DNA of 64,000 nt from Candidatus Woesearchaeota archaeon. GTDB taxonomy: Archaea; Nanoarchaeota; Nanoarchaeia; Woesearchaeales; JAGVZT01. The notes beneath the pieces were generated by a model. It was not told the DNA's origin, made no database searches, and was given only the letters and a program-made list of their open reading frames with translations. Shown here one piece after another: positions 47,854 to 56,561 of this stretch. Position numbers and translations under genes: made by a program. The stretch is taken from positions 310,001-374,000 of the forward strand of contig JAFCGF010000001.1 in the NCBI GenBank assembly GCA_017608295.1, written 5' to 3'. The first letter of the stretch is position 1. Each line of letters starts with the position of its first letter.

Positions 47854-49590
47854 TTACTCTTCCTCTGGAGTTGCCGTTGCAGCAGAGTTGAATCTTTCTA
47901 CCCACGGGTTATTGATGTCAATATCGTAGTTCTTGCTCATCTCCTGGCGGATGGCATGCATGACCGGATGCTCCTGCGTCTCAACCATGTTCCACTGCCT
48001 GTCCTTGAGGCTTTTCTCCTCGTCGAAGCCCTTGTCACCCTCGCGGGTGTACGGGTCGAACTCAGGATTCACAACAACGCCGACAACATCAAAGAACTCC
48101 TTGTTCCTCTGGGTGTAGTCCTGCGACATCTCTTCAAGCAAGCTCCTCATGAGGTGGGAGGTCTGATCCCAGTCACGAGGCGATATCTGCTTCTGCGCAG
48201 CATACGTCGCGTCAAAAGGAAGCTTGTGGTTCTCGGTGCACACGACTGCGGCCCTGTAGATTTCGGTATCGACGGTGTCTTTGCCGAGCCACCAGGCGAT
48301 GGCGCGCGCGATACTGTCTGCGTCTGATTGGCCGCGGTTACTGAACGGCCCCTCAATCTTACTCACAGCATGCCCCTTATCAGGATAGTCTGAGGTCATC
48401 ATCCTCGAAAGCGGAATATGGTCCTCGCTTCTTTTGACACCATACATGAGGCTCGTGTTCATACAGGCTTCCCACCAGAACGCTACCTTGGTGGCAGTCT
48501 GGTCAAAGGGAATCTGGTCGATCTCCCAGAAAATCTGCTCCAAATCCTCGTCGTTTAGCGGCTCGACATCGAGCAGGGGAGCGAGAACCTCTTCTCTGTA
48601 CTGGGTTCTCAGGTCAGTGGTCTGGCTCACAAGACTCTGGAAGTGCCCCAGGTTGGATTCCATCAAAGGCATGATTTCTCTGCGCACGATGTCGGTGATC
48701 ATCTCCTTGGCAATCGCGTCTGACAGGGGGTCCACGCGGTCACTATCTTTCATTGACTCGCGGTAGAGCCCTACCAGCTCGTCAATTTTCTTGAAAGAGG
48801 CCATGAGCTGCTCAGGAGTCTGCTCCAGCTTTGGCAGCGTCACTTCGCCGATGTGCATCATCGCTTTCACAATATCTCGTGCAGCCCCTTCGGGGGCATT
48901 GAGGAATTGCTCTGCATACATTTCAGGCAATTTGTCCACCCTGCCGCCCATCAGCTCGACCGCCTTGTTGATATTAGCCGTCTTTTTCTTATCTTGTGCA
49001 AGCCTGGGCAGGGGCCAGTGCTCAGATGAGCTGGTCAGCCTGTCCATCAGGGCGTAGGTCAGCTGGAAGCTTCCCTCGTCGACCGGGTTGATGGTGTAGA
49101 ACCCCGGCCTCTTGCCTGTATCAATTGAATACGAGTTCGCATAGGTCCAGATGCCGTCCTCGATTCCGGTGAGGACGAGTGACTGCAGCTTGGTCGGAAT
49201 TCTGAGAAGCTCGTCAACGTTGAAGAAAGGCATCATGTGCCCGAGAATCCAGACAACCCATTCATTTCCCTGGTGAAGGGCTCCGTAATGGAGATGGCCT
49301 GTCAAATCCTCCTTGGTGAGGTCTGGTGTGCCTCGAACAAGGACACGGCTTGTCATGTCCGGTGAAACGCCGCCGAGCATGCCGCACACAAGCCCGGCAA
49401 GAGATGTCTTACCCGAGCTTGGATCTCCCTTCAGGAGCTGGCGTCCCTTCGTGAAATACGTCAGGAACGAGAGCGTTGTGTTCCAATTTTCGATCTTAAG
49501 ATCGCCAATCTGTTCGGAACTTTGGTCTAGATAATATCGCTGGAGGAGATCGTGCATAGCATGCGCACGCTCTCTCAACGTCGAACCCAT
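47854..49590 (-). CDS. MoxR-family AAA+ ATPase
   Basis: 578 residues, longer than the usual 300-350. Walker A GDPSSGKTS at 55-63, Walker B PFFNVDE with D126-E127, sensor region FYTINPVDEGSFQLTYALMDR at about 164-184. The C-terminal 350 residues are helical and not recognised. MoxR ATPases work with vWA proteins as chaperones that remodel or insert cofactors into partner complexes. First gene of the operon, with SD GGAGGA before the ATG and 22 bases before the vWA ORF. The partners it acts on are probably the paralogs, by gene order only. Confidence 0.88.
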   Translation of the reverse strand: MGSTLRERAHAMHDLLQRYYLDQSSEQIGDLKIENWNTTLSFLTYFTKGRQLLKGDPSSGKTSLAGLVCGMLGGVSPDMTSRVLVRGTPDLTKEDLTGHLHYGALHQGNEWVVWILGHMMPFFNVDELLRIPTKLQSLVLTGIEDGIWTYANSYSIDTGKRPGFYTINPVDEGSFQLTYALMDRLTSSSEHWPLPRLAQDKKKTANINKAVELMGGRVDKLPEMYAEQFLNAPEGAARDIVKAMMHIGEVTLPKLEQTPEQLMASFKKIDELVGLYRESMKDSDRVDPLSDAIAKEMITDIVRREIMPLMESNLGHFQSLVSQTTDLRTQYREEVLAPLLDVEPLNDEDLEQIFWEIDQIPFDQTATKVAFWWEACMNTSLMYGVKRSEDHIPLSRMMTSDYPDKGHAVSKIEGPFSNRGQSDADSIARAIAWWLGKDTVDTEIYRAAVVCTENHKLPFDATYAAQKQISPRDWDQTSHLMRSLLEEMSQDYTQRNKEFFDVVGVVVNPEFDPYTREGDKGFDEEKSLKDRQWNMVETQEHPVMHAIRQEMSKNYDIDINNPWVERFNSAATATPEEE

Positions 49591-49654
49591 AGGTAGTCCT
49601 CCGACGCCAATTGCTAGATGTGGGGGGCGTCGTTTGAAGGGGGTCTTAAGTTCC

Positions 49655-49662
49655 TTTTAAAT
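49655..49662 (-). promoter_or_regulatory. TATA box of the MoxR/vWA/paralog operon
   Basis: ATTTAAAA on the minus strand about 65 bases before ATG 49590, giving a leader of roughly 40 bases. No other good promoter is seen down to 35692, so all 14 genes may share it. Confidence 0.45.
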
Positions 49663-49742
49663 CTTTCTACTTTAGAGTGGTGATATTTTTCGAAATTAAG
49701 ATTTTTCCGCCTTTTGAATCTCCAGTTTCCACTATCAAAAAG

Positions 49743-49752
49743 TTTATATATG
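49743..49752 (+). promoter_or_regulatory. TATA box of the ribonucleotide reductase gene
   Basis: TTTATATATG. Transcription should begin near 49772-49776, inside the first NrdR-box-like site; this leaves a leader of about 115 bases. Confidence 0.6.
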
Positions 49753-49766
49753 AGTTTGACCATACA

Positions 49767-49814
49767 CTACTAGATATTGTGTATTGAAAAATTCCAAAAC
49801 ACAAGATGTTGTGT
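49767..49814 (+). promoter_or_regulatory. Two NrdR-box-like operators
   Basis: Box 1 CTACTAGATATTGTGT (49767-49782) and box 2 ACACAAGATGTTGTGT (49799-49814) match the bacterial NrdR consensus acaCwAtATaTwGtgt at 13 and 14 of 16 positions. The centres are 32 bp apart, about three helical turns, the spacing of tandem NrdR boxes. They lie over and just after the predicted transcription start of a ribonucleotide reductase gene. Confidence 0.6.
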
Positions 49815-49887
49815 TCCTTTGGAGCGTACGGGGGCATATATTGGGGAGGAGTGAGCACTTTCCCATGCTGGGTGAGAGGTGACGTAG

Positions 49888-52800
49888 TTGGCTGATGAGA
49901 ATGATATTATTACTGAAGAGCAGGAGGCGCTCTGTCCAGAAACAACTTCAGAAAAAAGGGTTGATTTTCCGCAGGAAGGATTGACTGTTCCAAGGTTTTT
50001 TACCATAAAAGGCAAGGACGCCTTTTCAAGCGTGGAATACGAGAAGCGTACGTCAGTGATAAGGAATCCCGACGGCACGACAGTGTTCGAGCGGGACGAT
50101 GTTGAGGTTCCAAAGCAATGGAGCCAGGTCGCTACCGATATTCTTGCGCAGAAATATTTCAGGAAGGCAGGAGTGCCCCAGGTAAAGGCAGACGGCACTC
50201 CGCTTCTTGATGAGAAAGGTAGCCAGGTATTTGGAGGCGAATACAGCATAAAGCAGATTTTGTCAAGGATTGTGGCCTGCTGGCGCCACTGGGGGGAGCA
50301 GTACAGCTACTTCTCTACCAAAGAAGACGCTCAGGCATTCTATGATGAGCTTTCCTATATGATGCTCCACCAGTACGCAGCCCCAAACTCTCCGCAGTGG
50401 TTCAACACAGGGCTTTTCAATTCCTATAACATCACCGGGCCGAGCCAGGGGCACTGGTATGTCGACCCTGCGACAAATGAGCTGAAAGAGTCTGCCAATG
50501 CATATGAGAGGCCGCAGCCCCACGCCTGCTTCATCCAGAGCGTGGACGATGATCTGGTCAATCCAGGTGGCATCTTCGACCTCGTGCTGAGAGAGGCGCG
50601 CATCTTCAAGTACGGCTCAGGGACAGGAACAAATTTCTCGAGCATCCGAGGTAAGGGTGAGCCTCTTTCCGGAGGAGGGACGTCTTCAGGTCTCCTCTCC
50701 TTCCTTAAGGTGAATGACACTGCAGCGGGCTCTGTCAAGTCGGGCGGCACGACAAGGCGTGCGGCGAAGATGCTCTCATTAGATATGGACCATCCTGAGA
50801 TTGAGGACTTCATCCTCTGGAAGGTCAAGGAAGAACACAAGGTGGCGCATCTCGTCGCCGGCAGCAGACTGAACGCGGACGCGCTGGATGCCATCATGCA
50901 CGCGGTCGTGGAGAACAAGAGCTCGGACCAGACGCAGAACCCGGAGCTTGCGAGGGCGATGTCCCATGCGTTGAGGGAGAATGTGCCTGCCCGCTATATT
51001 CTCAGGGCATTGCATCTGGCAGAGCAGGGCCATACTTCTATCGACATCGCAACATTCGATACTGATTACAATGGCGAGGCCTATGGTACAGTCACTGGCC
51101 AGAATGGGAACAACAGCGTGAGGATTCCTAACAGCTTCTTCAACGCAGTCGAGCGAGACGAGGACTGGAACCTCATCCGCAGGACTGACGGTGACATCTT
51201 CAAGACCCTGAAGGCGCGTAAGCTGTGGGAGGACATAGGCTATGCTGCCTGGTGCTGCGCAGACCCAGGCATCCAGTGCAACGACACCATCAACGAATGG
51301 CACACCTGCCCTGCCTCAGGTCCTATCCGCGGAAGCAATCCCTGCAGCGAATACATGTTCCTGGACAATACAGCATGCAATCTCGCGTCGCTTAATCTTG
51401 TGAAGTTCTTTGACGAGGAGACAAGTAAATTTGACATTGATGCGTATCGCCATGCCATCCGCCTCTGGACAATCGTCCTTGAGATAAGCGTGCTGATGGC
51501 GCAGTTCCCGAGTCAAGAAATAGGGAAGCTGAGCTATGACTACAGGACTCTTGGCCTGGGCTATGCGAACCTCGGGACTCTTCTCATGGTGCAAGGCATT
51601 CCCTATGACAGCGAGGAAGGAAGAGCCTTATGCGGAGCTCTTACCTCAATGCTGTGCGGCGAGGCCTATGCTGCCTCTGCAGAGATGGCAAAGCATCTCG
51701 GCCCGTTCAAGGGCTATGACAAGAACAAGGAGCACATGCTTCGTGTCATCCGCAACCATCGAAGAGCAGCATACAACGCGAAGCCCGATGAATATGAGAA
51801 TCTGACAATAACGCCAAGGGGAATCAATCCTCAGCAGTGCCCGCCTGAACTACTCGAGGCAGCCCGCTCCTCGTGGGACAGCGCACTATCTGCTGGAGAG
51901 CAGTACGGCTACAGGAACGCACAGGTCACTGCGCTGGCCCCAACTGGTACAATCTCGCTCGTCATGGATTGCGACACCACCGGGATAGAGCCTGACTTCG
52001 CACTGGTGAAGTTCAAGAAGCTGGCGGGCGGGGGCTATTTCAAGATTGTGAACAACTCCGTCCAGAGGGCGCTTCGCACCCTGGGTTATCCAGATGAGCA
52101 GATTGAGGACATCGAGAATTATTGCAGGGGGCACGGCACTCTCGGGGGAGCACCTCATGTGAGCCTCGACTCTCTCAAGGGCAAAGGGCTGAGTGATGAA
52201 GTTCTTGAGAAGGTCGAGAAGATGCTGCCGAATGCCTTCGAGCTGAGCTTTGTGTTCAATACTTACACCCTCGGGGAGGAATTGCTCCATCAGCTCGGCG
52301 CCACTGAAGAGCAGCTGGCAGAGCCTGATTTTGATGTGCTGAAGTTTCTGGGCTATTCCCGGCAGGAGATTGAGTCGGCGAATGAATACGCGTGCGGCAC
52401 GATGATGTTGGAAGGCGCGCCGCATCTCAAAAAAGACCATTATCCTGTGTTTGACTGCGCTTCCACTTGTGGCAGGAAGGGCGAGCGCTTCATCCATACC
52501 CATGGCCACATTGGGATGATGGCTGGTGCCCAGCCTTTTATCTCAGGTGCTATCAGCAAGACGATTAATATGCCTGAGGAATCGACAATACTCGACATCC
52601 AGGAGGCCTATCTAGAGGCGTGGAGGCAGATGCTCAAGGGTGTGGCATTATATAGGGATAACAGCAAGCTGAGCCAGCCCCTCTTGGGAAAGGCCCATGA
52701 GGATCTCTTCCAGGTGAATATCGAGGACGATATCGATGAGAAGATTGGTCCGAGGGATGTGCAGGCAGCTGCCACTGAGATGGTTTCCCCCAAGAGACGC

Positions 52801-53412
52801 CGGCTGCCCAAGAAAAGGCGCGGTTTTGTCCAGGAGGCAACGATTGGAGGCCATAAGGTCTACTTACGTACTGGAGAGTATGCTGAGGGCAATCTCGGCG
52901 AAATTTTCATCGACATGTACAAGGAAGGCGCTTCATATCGGACTCTGCTGAGCTGCTTTGCCATCTCGGTGAGTAAGGCACTGCAGTACGGAGTCCCGCT
53001 GTCGGAATTCGTGGACTCGTTCACCTTCACGCGCTTTGAGCCTGCTGGGATTGTGTACGGCCATCCAAGAGTGAAGAGCGCGATGAGCGTTCTTGATTTC
53101 GTGTTCCGCGTGCTGGGTTATGAATACCTTGGCAGGACTGATTTCCTCCACGTGAAGCCGGACGACGGCACTATCCAGACTCAGCTCTCGCCCAGGAAAC
53201 GCGCAGCACTGGCAGACACTGACTCTGCCACTGGCCTCGGCCCTAAGGCTGAGATGAACGGCAATCCCGACGACCGTTTGGATAAGATTCAGGAAGCAAG
53301 AGTCAAGGGCTATGCAGGAGAGCCCTGCCAGCAGTGCGGCTCTCTCAGGGTAAGGCGAAACGGCGCATGTCTCGTGTGCGAGGACTGCGGCACCACATCA
53401 GGCTGCAGCTGA
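49888..53412 (+). CDS. nrdJ: Adenosylcobalamin-dependent (class II) ribonucleoside-diphosphate reductase
   Basis: 1174 residues; reduces ribonucleotides to deoxyribonucleotides. Hallmarks are APNSPQWFNTGL, HACFIQSVDDDLV, GSGTGTNFSSIRGKGEPLSGGG, NPCSEYMFLDNTACNLASL, LAPTGTISLVMDCDTTGIEPD and the C-terminal zinc ribbon CQQCGSLRVRRNGACLVCEDCG. The length fits the large B12-dependent NrdJ type without an intein. TTG is the start: GGTGA (49878-49882) lies five bases upstream and no in-frame ATG is nearby. Two NrdR-like boxes precede it. Cobalamin genes are not in the window. Confidence 0.95.
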   Translation: MADENDIITEEQEALCPETTSEKRVDFPQEGLTVPRFFTIKGKDAFSSVEYEKRTSVIRNPDGTTVFERDDVEVPKQWSQVATDILAQKYFRKAGVPQVKADGTPLLDEKGSQVFGGEYSIKQILSRIVACWRHWGEQYSYFSTKEDAQAFYDELSYMMLHQYAAPNSPQWFNTGLFNSYNITGPSQGHWYVDPATNELKESANAYERPQPHACFIQSVDDDLVNPGGIFDLVLREARIFKYGSGTGTNFSSIRGKGEPLSGGGTSSGLLSFLKVNDTAAGSVKSGGTTRRAAKMLSLDMDHPEIEDFILWKVKEEHKVAHLVAGSRLNADALDAIMHAVVENKSSDQTQNPELARAMSHALRENVPARYILRALHLAEQGHTSIDIATFDTDYNGEAYGTVTGQNGNNSVRIPNSFFNAVERDEDWNLIRRTDGDIFKTLKARKLWEDIGYAAWCCADPGIQCNDTINEWHTCPASGPIRGSNPCSEYMFLDNTACNLASLNLVKFFDEETSKFDIDAYRHAIRLWTIVLEISVLMAQFPSQEIGKLSYDYRTLGLGYANLGTLLMVQGIPYDSEEGRALCGALTSMLCGEAYAASAEMAKHLGPFKGYDKNKEHMLRVIRNHRRAAYNAKPDEYENLTITPRGINPQQCPPELLEAARSSWDSALSAGEQYGYRNAQVTALAPTGTISLVMDCDTTGIEPDFALVKFKKLAGGGYFKIVNNSVQRALRTLGYPDEQIEDIENYCRGHGTLGGAPHVSLDSLKGKGLSDEVLEKVEKMLPNAFELSFVFNTYTLGEELLHQLGATEEQLAEPDFDVLKFLGYSRQEIESANEYACGTMMLEGAPHLKKDHYPVFDCASTCGRKGERFIHTHGHIGMMAGAQPFISGAISKTINMPEESTILDIQEAYLEAWRQMLKGVALYRDNSKLSQPLLGKAHEDLFQVNIEDDIDEKIGPRDVQAAATEMVSPKRRRLPKKRRGFVQEATIGGHKVYLRTGEYAEGNLGEIFIDMYKEGASYRTLLSCFAISVSKALQYGVPLSEFVDSFTFTRFEPAGIVYGHPRVKSAMSVLDFVFRVLGYEYLGRTDFLHVKPDDGTIQTQLSPRKRAALADTDSATGLGPKAEMNGNPDDRLDKIQEARVKGYAGEPCQQCGSLRVRRNGACLVCEDCGTTSGCS

Positions 53413-53523
53413 AAATATCGTCGAAAACCGAGCTTTTCCATCTGTCGTACGGCTAGCGCTCATTTTCTCCTCAGAACGTTTTTGATGCCGTATTTGTTTC
53501 CCTATTCTTGAGGTTGGGAAAAC
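53413..53523 (+). other. Intergenic region after nrdJ
   Basis: 111 bases, no convincing promoter, terminator or ORF. TTGAGGTTGGGAAAAC before ATG 53524 offers a GAGGT as SD ten or so bases upstream. Confidence 0.3.
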
Positions 53524-54372
53524 ATGACCAAACTATTGACAAAACTGAAAGACAAACTAGATGCAATGGAACCCCCGGTAGATGATAACCCGGTGATTGA
53601 CAACGTAGCCCCGCGATTCGCGCTTTTGGACGCAGGACCCGAACGCCTCAGCGAAGTCATCGAGGATTTCTTCGCAGAGCAGGATGTGAAGCTAAAAGAG
53701 TGCGGTTGGGATATCTATAACCCCGATGCTGGAGAGAAAATCCACATGCCTTACTATGGGGTCTATACACTTGGCGGAGAGGAAGTGCTCGACGATGTCC
53801 GCTCTGAGATTACGAAATACAAAGCCATAGTTGATGAGAAGCAGAAGGCATACGACGATGTGGAAGCAAAGCTCACTCTTACAAAGCAGACAGGAGGCAT
53901 CTTCAGCAAGATTGTCGAGACCACCAAGGCAAACCCCCAGAAGAAGGACCTGGAACGGGAGCTTCTCGATGCCCAGTCCACCCTGCGCAGGAGGCATGAG
54001 CAGCTCACTGCATTCGAGGCAGGAGAGTCCTATCTTGATGCTGGGGAATGCCGCGCGAATAAGGTGTGGCCCTATATCCGCGCCCTCGAGATAAGCACAA
54101 TTGCACACACCTCTGAAAAGGAATACGATTCGAGCGTGACCATCACCTCCAGGCTGTTTGACAGGGAAGCATATGCCCTTGCAAAAGAGCTTGCGGAGCA
54201 CATCCACGAGGAGCTTCCTGAGCTCACAGTCACACTGGGCAACCACCATGACATAGCCTGTAGCTGGCTGGTGCCACTCCTCGAATTTGGGAGGTATGGG
54301 CTGGATAAGTGGAGCGGCGGGATGCAGAGAGTGCCTTTCCTTTACTATCTGGAAGACGTGGAAACAGAATAA
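53524..54372 (+). CDS. Hypothetical coiled-coil protein
   Basis: 282 residues, not recognised. Acidic N-terminus, then YYGVYTLGGEEVLDDVRSEITKYKAIVDEKQKAYDDVEAKLTL, a long helix with coiled-coil character interrupted by TKQTGGIFSKIVE, and a C-terminal alpha/beta part. Soluble, no signal peptide. 111 bases downstream of nrdJ with no obvious TATA; probably separate or read-through. Confidence 0.6.
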   Translation: MTKLLTKLKDKLDAMEPPVDDNPVIDNVAPRFALLDAGPERLSEVIEDFFAEQDVKLKECGWDIYNPDAGEKIHMPYYGVYTLGGEEVLDDVRSEITKYKAIVDEKQKAYDDVEAKLTLTKQTGGIFSKIVETTKANPQKKDLERELLDAQSTLRRRHEQLTAFEAGESYLDAGECRANKVWPYIRALEISTIAHTSEKEYDSSVTITSRLFDREAYALAKELAEHIHEELPELTVTLGNHHDIACSWLVPLLEFGRYGLDKWSGGMQRVPFLYYLEDVETE

Positions 54373-54400
54373 TCAACCTACAGGGGCGGCTGGCATACTC

Positions 54401-54850
54401 TCACGATTTGGCCCGTGCTGCCAGCTTGTCCCTTATTATTTTTATTTGCGAGAGCTTTGCGGTTTTGAGAATGTTTTTTGTCTTGAGGTAGAATCCCTTG
54501 CAGTAGTCTCTTGTCTGTTCAATCTCTTCTTGGCTCACTGGCCTGTCAGTGTAATACTGGAGCCTGTTTCTGTTGTCGAATGCTTTCATAATCATGCGTG
54601 TATCTTCTTTGGTATAAGGTGGAACTAGGAACTTCCTCATGAACTCCAGGGAACAGGAATGGATTTCGCTCGTCACCCCAATTCGAAGCATGAGGGAATA
54701 GAGTGAATAGTAGAACACGTAGTGGATTTTTGCTGTTGTCCAAATCTCGCTTGTTTCTTTGTTGTCTAGGCTATTAAGTGTCGCTTCAGCCATCCTTAAG
54801 TAGGAATTTGATTGTTTCTCATCAGGTATCACTAGTCTTAGTCCTCTCAT
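54401..54850 (-). CDS. HEPN-domain protein, toxin-like partner of the MNT protein
   Basis: 149 residues, all helical. IWTTAKIHYVFYYSLYSLML and DNRNRLQYYTDRP fit the two motif helices of HEPN proteins that pair with minimal nucleotidyltransferases; the usual R-x(4-6)-H of RNase-active HEPN proteins is here R-N-R-L-Q-Y-Y, without the histidine, so RNase activity is doubtful. ATG 54850 starts four bases after the MNT stop; the longer frame to 54898 would overlap MNT. Confidence 0.75.
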   Translation of the reverse strand: MRGLRLVIPDEKQSNSYLRMAEATLNSLDNKETSEIWTTAKIHYVFYYSLYSLMLRIGVTSEIHSCSLEFMRKFLVPPYTKEDTRMIMKAFDNRNRLQYYTDRPVSQEEIEQTRDYCKGFYLKTKNILKTAKLSQIKIIRDKLAARAKS

Positions 54851-54854
54851 TTGC

Positions 54855-55457
54855 TTACAACACCACCTTATCGAGACCATAGTAATGCTTCCAAACATTC
54901 CTTACGAAGGATTCTATGCCAAATATCAGAATATGATGGTTGACAATCGAGCCCCATAAGTTATTCTTCTGCTCAAGAAGCCTTCTAAACTCTTTTGGCG
55001 AGAAATGGAAAAGGTCTACGTCCGCACCAAGGGTTTTTCCGGTCTCGTCGTAATCTTTCTCCTTTTTCTTGCCAATGACAAAGACATCTACGTCAGACGC
55101 CTTATTCTGTGTGCCCTTTGCATAGCTGCCGAAGATGCCTACGATGCGGTCATCATCCTTGAAGGTGTACCTGAGTTGTAGATGTTTCTTGAGGAATTCC
55201 ATCTTGCGCGTGTGCTCGCTGATTGCAAGTACGTCCTGAATCTCGGAGAAATCATGATTCAAGTAATACAATACCTGCCTTCCCCTCGGCTGGGCGCGTA
55301 AGATTGCCTGATCTTCGAGCTCCCGCAACGCAAGGGCAATCGCCTTCTGGCTCATGGGGATTTTGCCGACAAGCTCCCTTCCGTGTATCTGTCGATTGTA
55401 ATCGCCGAGGAACTGTTTCAGAATGTTGTAGTGTTTATTGTGTAACATATTACTCAT
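54855..55457 (-). CDS. Winged-helix/MNT nucleotidyltransferase protein, antitoxin-like
   Basis: 200 residues. An N-terminal winged helix (about 1-75, with MSQKAIALALRELEDQAIL and GRQVLYYLN) is followed by a minimal nucleotidyltransferase fold with GSYAKGTQNKASDVDVFV, the G-S-x(n)-S-D-x-D signature, and DVDLFHFS as third acidic strand. In such pairs the MNT protein AMPylates or binds the HEPN toxin. The winged helix and the palindrome over the start codon suggest autoregulation. Confidence 0.85.
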   Translation of the reverse strand: MSNMLHNKHYNILKQFLGDYNRQIHGRELVGKIPMSQKAIALALRELEDQAILRAQPRGRQVLYYLNHDFSEIQDVLAISEHTRKMEFLKKHLQLRYTFKDDDRIVGIFGSYAKGTQNKASDVDVFVIGKKKEKDYDETGKTLGADVDLFHFSPKEFRRLLEQKNNLWGSIVNHHILIFGIESFVRNVWKHYYGLDKVVL

Positions 55458-55466
55458 ATGAGTAAT
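55449..55466 (-). promoter_or_regulatory. 18-bp palindrome over the MNT start codon
   Basis: ATTACTCATATGAGTAAT is a perfect inverted repeat containing the ATG (55455-55457). A TATA-like TTTAAATAAG at 55473-55482 lies just upstream on the minus strand, so the palindrome covers the expected transcription start. Likely operator for the encoded winged helix. Confidence 0.6.
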
Positions 55467-55469
55467 TTT

Positions 55470-56003
55470 TTACTTATTTAAATGTTTCCGCAGGAATGTA
55501 TCCAAAAGGCCGACCTCCTGGAAATAGCCAACGCAGTATTTCTCAGGATGCTCGTGCATATCCTTCTTCAGGGCTTCAATCTCCACGAACTCGAGGCTCT
55601 CCACCTCCTCAGGATGCCCTGAGAATGGCCCAGGATGTACAGTATAGAATATTTTGACAAACTCGATGTTCAGAGGCCTGTCCGTGAGGACGAATTTCCC
55701 TATGGATTTGATTTTCAGGTCGGGGGCTTCCTGCTCATGAAAGATTTCCTCTTCCATCTCCCGCAGTGCAGCGATTTTATAGGTCTCTCCAGCGTCGACA
55801 TGCCCGCACGCTGAGGCGTGCCTCTTGCCGGGCTCAGTCCTCATGCCTAATCCTCGCCGCTGGACGAGAACTTCTTTCATGGATTCATCTCTGAAGATGT
55901 GCACGCAGGTCCCGCGATGGCGCAGCCTCTTTGTGTGGCAGTCCTCGAAACTGGCCTGGCCTATCACTTTGTCGTTCTCATCCACAACATCAAGAGTCCC
56001 CAT
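55470..56003 (-). CDS. Nudix hydrolase, isopentenyl-diphosphate-isomerase-like subgroup
   Basis: 177 residues. N-terminus LDVVDENDKVIGQASFEDCHTKRLRHRGTCVHIF is the YfcD/IDI-like form, and the Nudix box reads GHVDAGETYKIAALREMEEEI (G-x5-E-x7-R-E-x2-E-E). Substrate unknown; the type I IDI signature is not complete, so I do not name it as isomerase. ATG 56003 or the adjacent 56006 may be used. Its 3' end overlaps the MNT promoter. Confidence 0.85.
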   Translation of the reverse strand: MGTLDVVDENDKVIGQASFEDCHTKRLRHRGTCVHIFRDESMKEVLVQRRGLGMRTEPGKRHASACGHVDAGETYKIAALREMEEEIFHEQEAPDLKIKSIGKFVLTDRPLNIEFVKIFYTVHPGPFSGHPEEVESLEFVEIEALKKDMHEHPEKYCVGYFQEVGLLDTFLRKHLNK

Positions 56004-56048
56004 CACACCATGCGAGTATCCCTGCCTTTTTAAGGCTTTGCGCCCGTA

Positions 56049-56534
56049 ATGTTTAATAACACAGATTCACAGACACAGGGCATGGGACGCGCGCTCGAAG
56101 GGATATGGAATGCGATACTCGAGTTCTTCGACCTCTCTGATCTCGAGTTCAACGACGTCAAAATAACTCCTGAAGTCATGGAGAGAATCTGCCATTTCTC
56201 GAAGGAAGTGTATCCCAAAGAGTTCATCTCCCTGCTCAAGGGCAAAGTCGATGAGCATGTACTCGTGGTGGATGAGCTCATCTTCCAGCCCTTCACCAAT
56301 ACTGTACGCAGCTCTTCAGTCCGCCTCAACCTCCCGATGGTCTCTGGCAGTGTAGGCTCTGTCCACTCACACCCAAGCCCGAGCAACCATCCAAGCAGGC
56401 AGGACCTCAGGTTTTTCTCAAAGATGGGCGGCATCCACCTCATCATATCCAACCCATTCAGGGAGCGAGATATTCGGGCTTATCTTGCCGATGGCACGCC
56501 TATAGAATTTTCACTTCTTGAGCGAAAGCCTTAA
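56049..56534 (+). CDS. JAMM/MPN-domain metalloprotease-like protein
   Basis: 161 residues. The catalytic motif is present: Glu in VYPKEFISLLKG and H-x-H-P-S-P-x(5)-S-x-x-D as SVHSHPSPSNHPSRQDLRFF. Archaeal JAMM proteins of this size cleave isopeptide or C-terminal links to ubiquitin-like SAMP proteins, or have other hydrolase roles. A TTTTTAAGG box at 56026-56034 is close to ATG 56049, so the in-frame ATG 56082 (MGRALEGIW) may be the true start. Confidence 0.82.
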   Translation: MFNNTDSQTQGMGRALEGIWNAILEFFDLSDLEFNDVKITPEVMERICHFSKEVYPKEFISLLKGKVDEHVLVVDELIFQPFTNTVRSSSVRLNLPMVSGSVGSVHSHPSPSNHPSRQDLRFFSKMGGIHLIISNPFRERDIRAYLADGTPIEFSLLERKP

Positions 56535-56561
56535 AAGGGTAAAGAGAGAGTAAAATAGGTA

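Noticed and set aside
49591..49654. A small ORF before the MoxR gene
   Set aside because: The minus strand has no start codon with an SD apart from that of MoxR itself.
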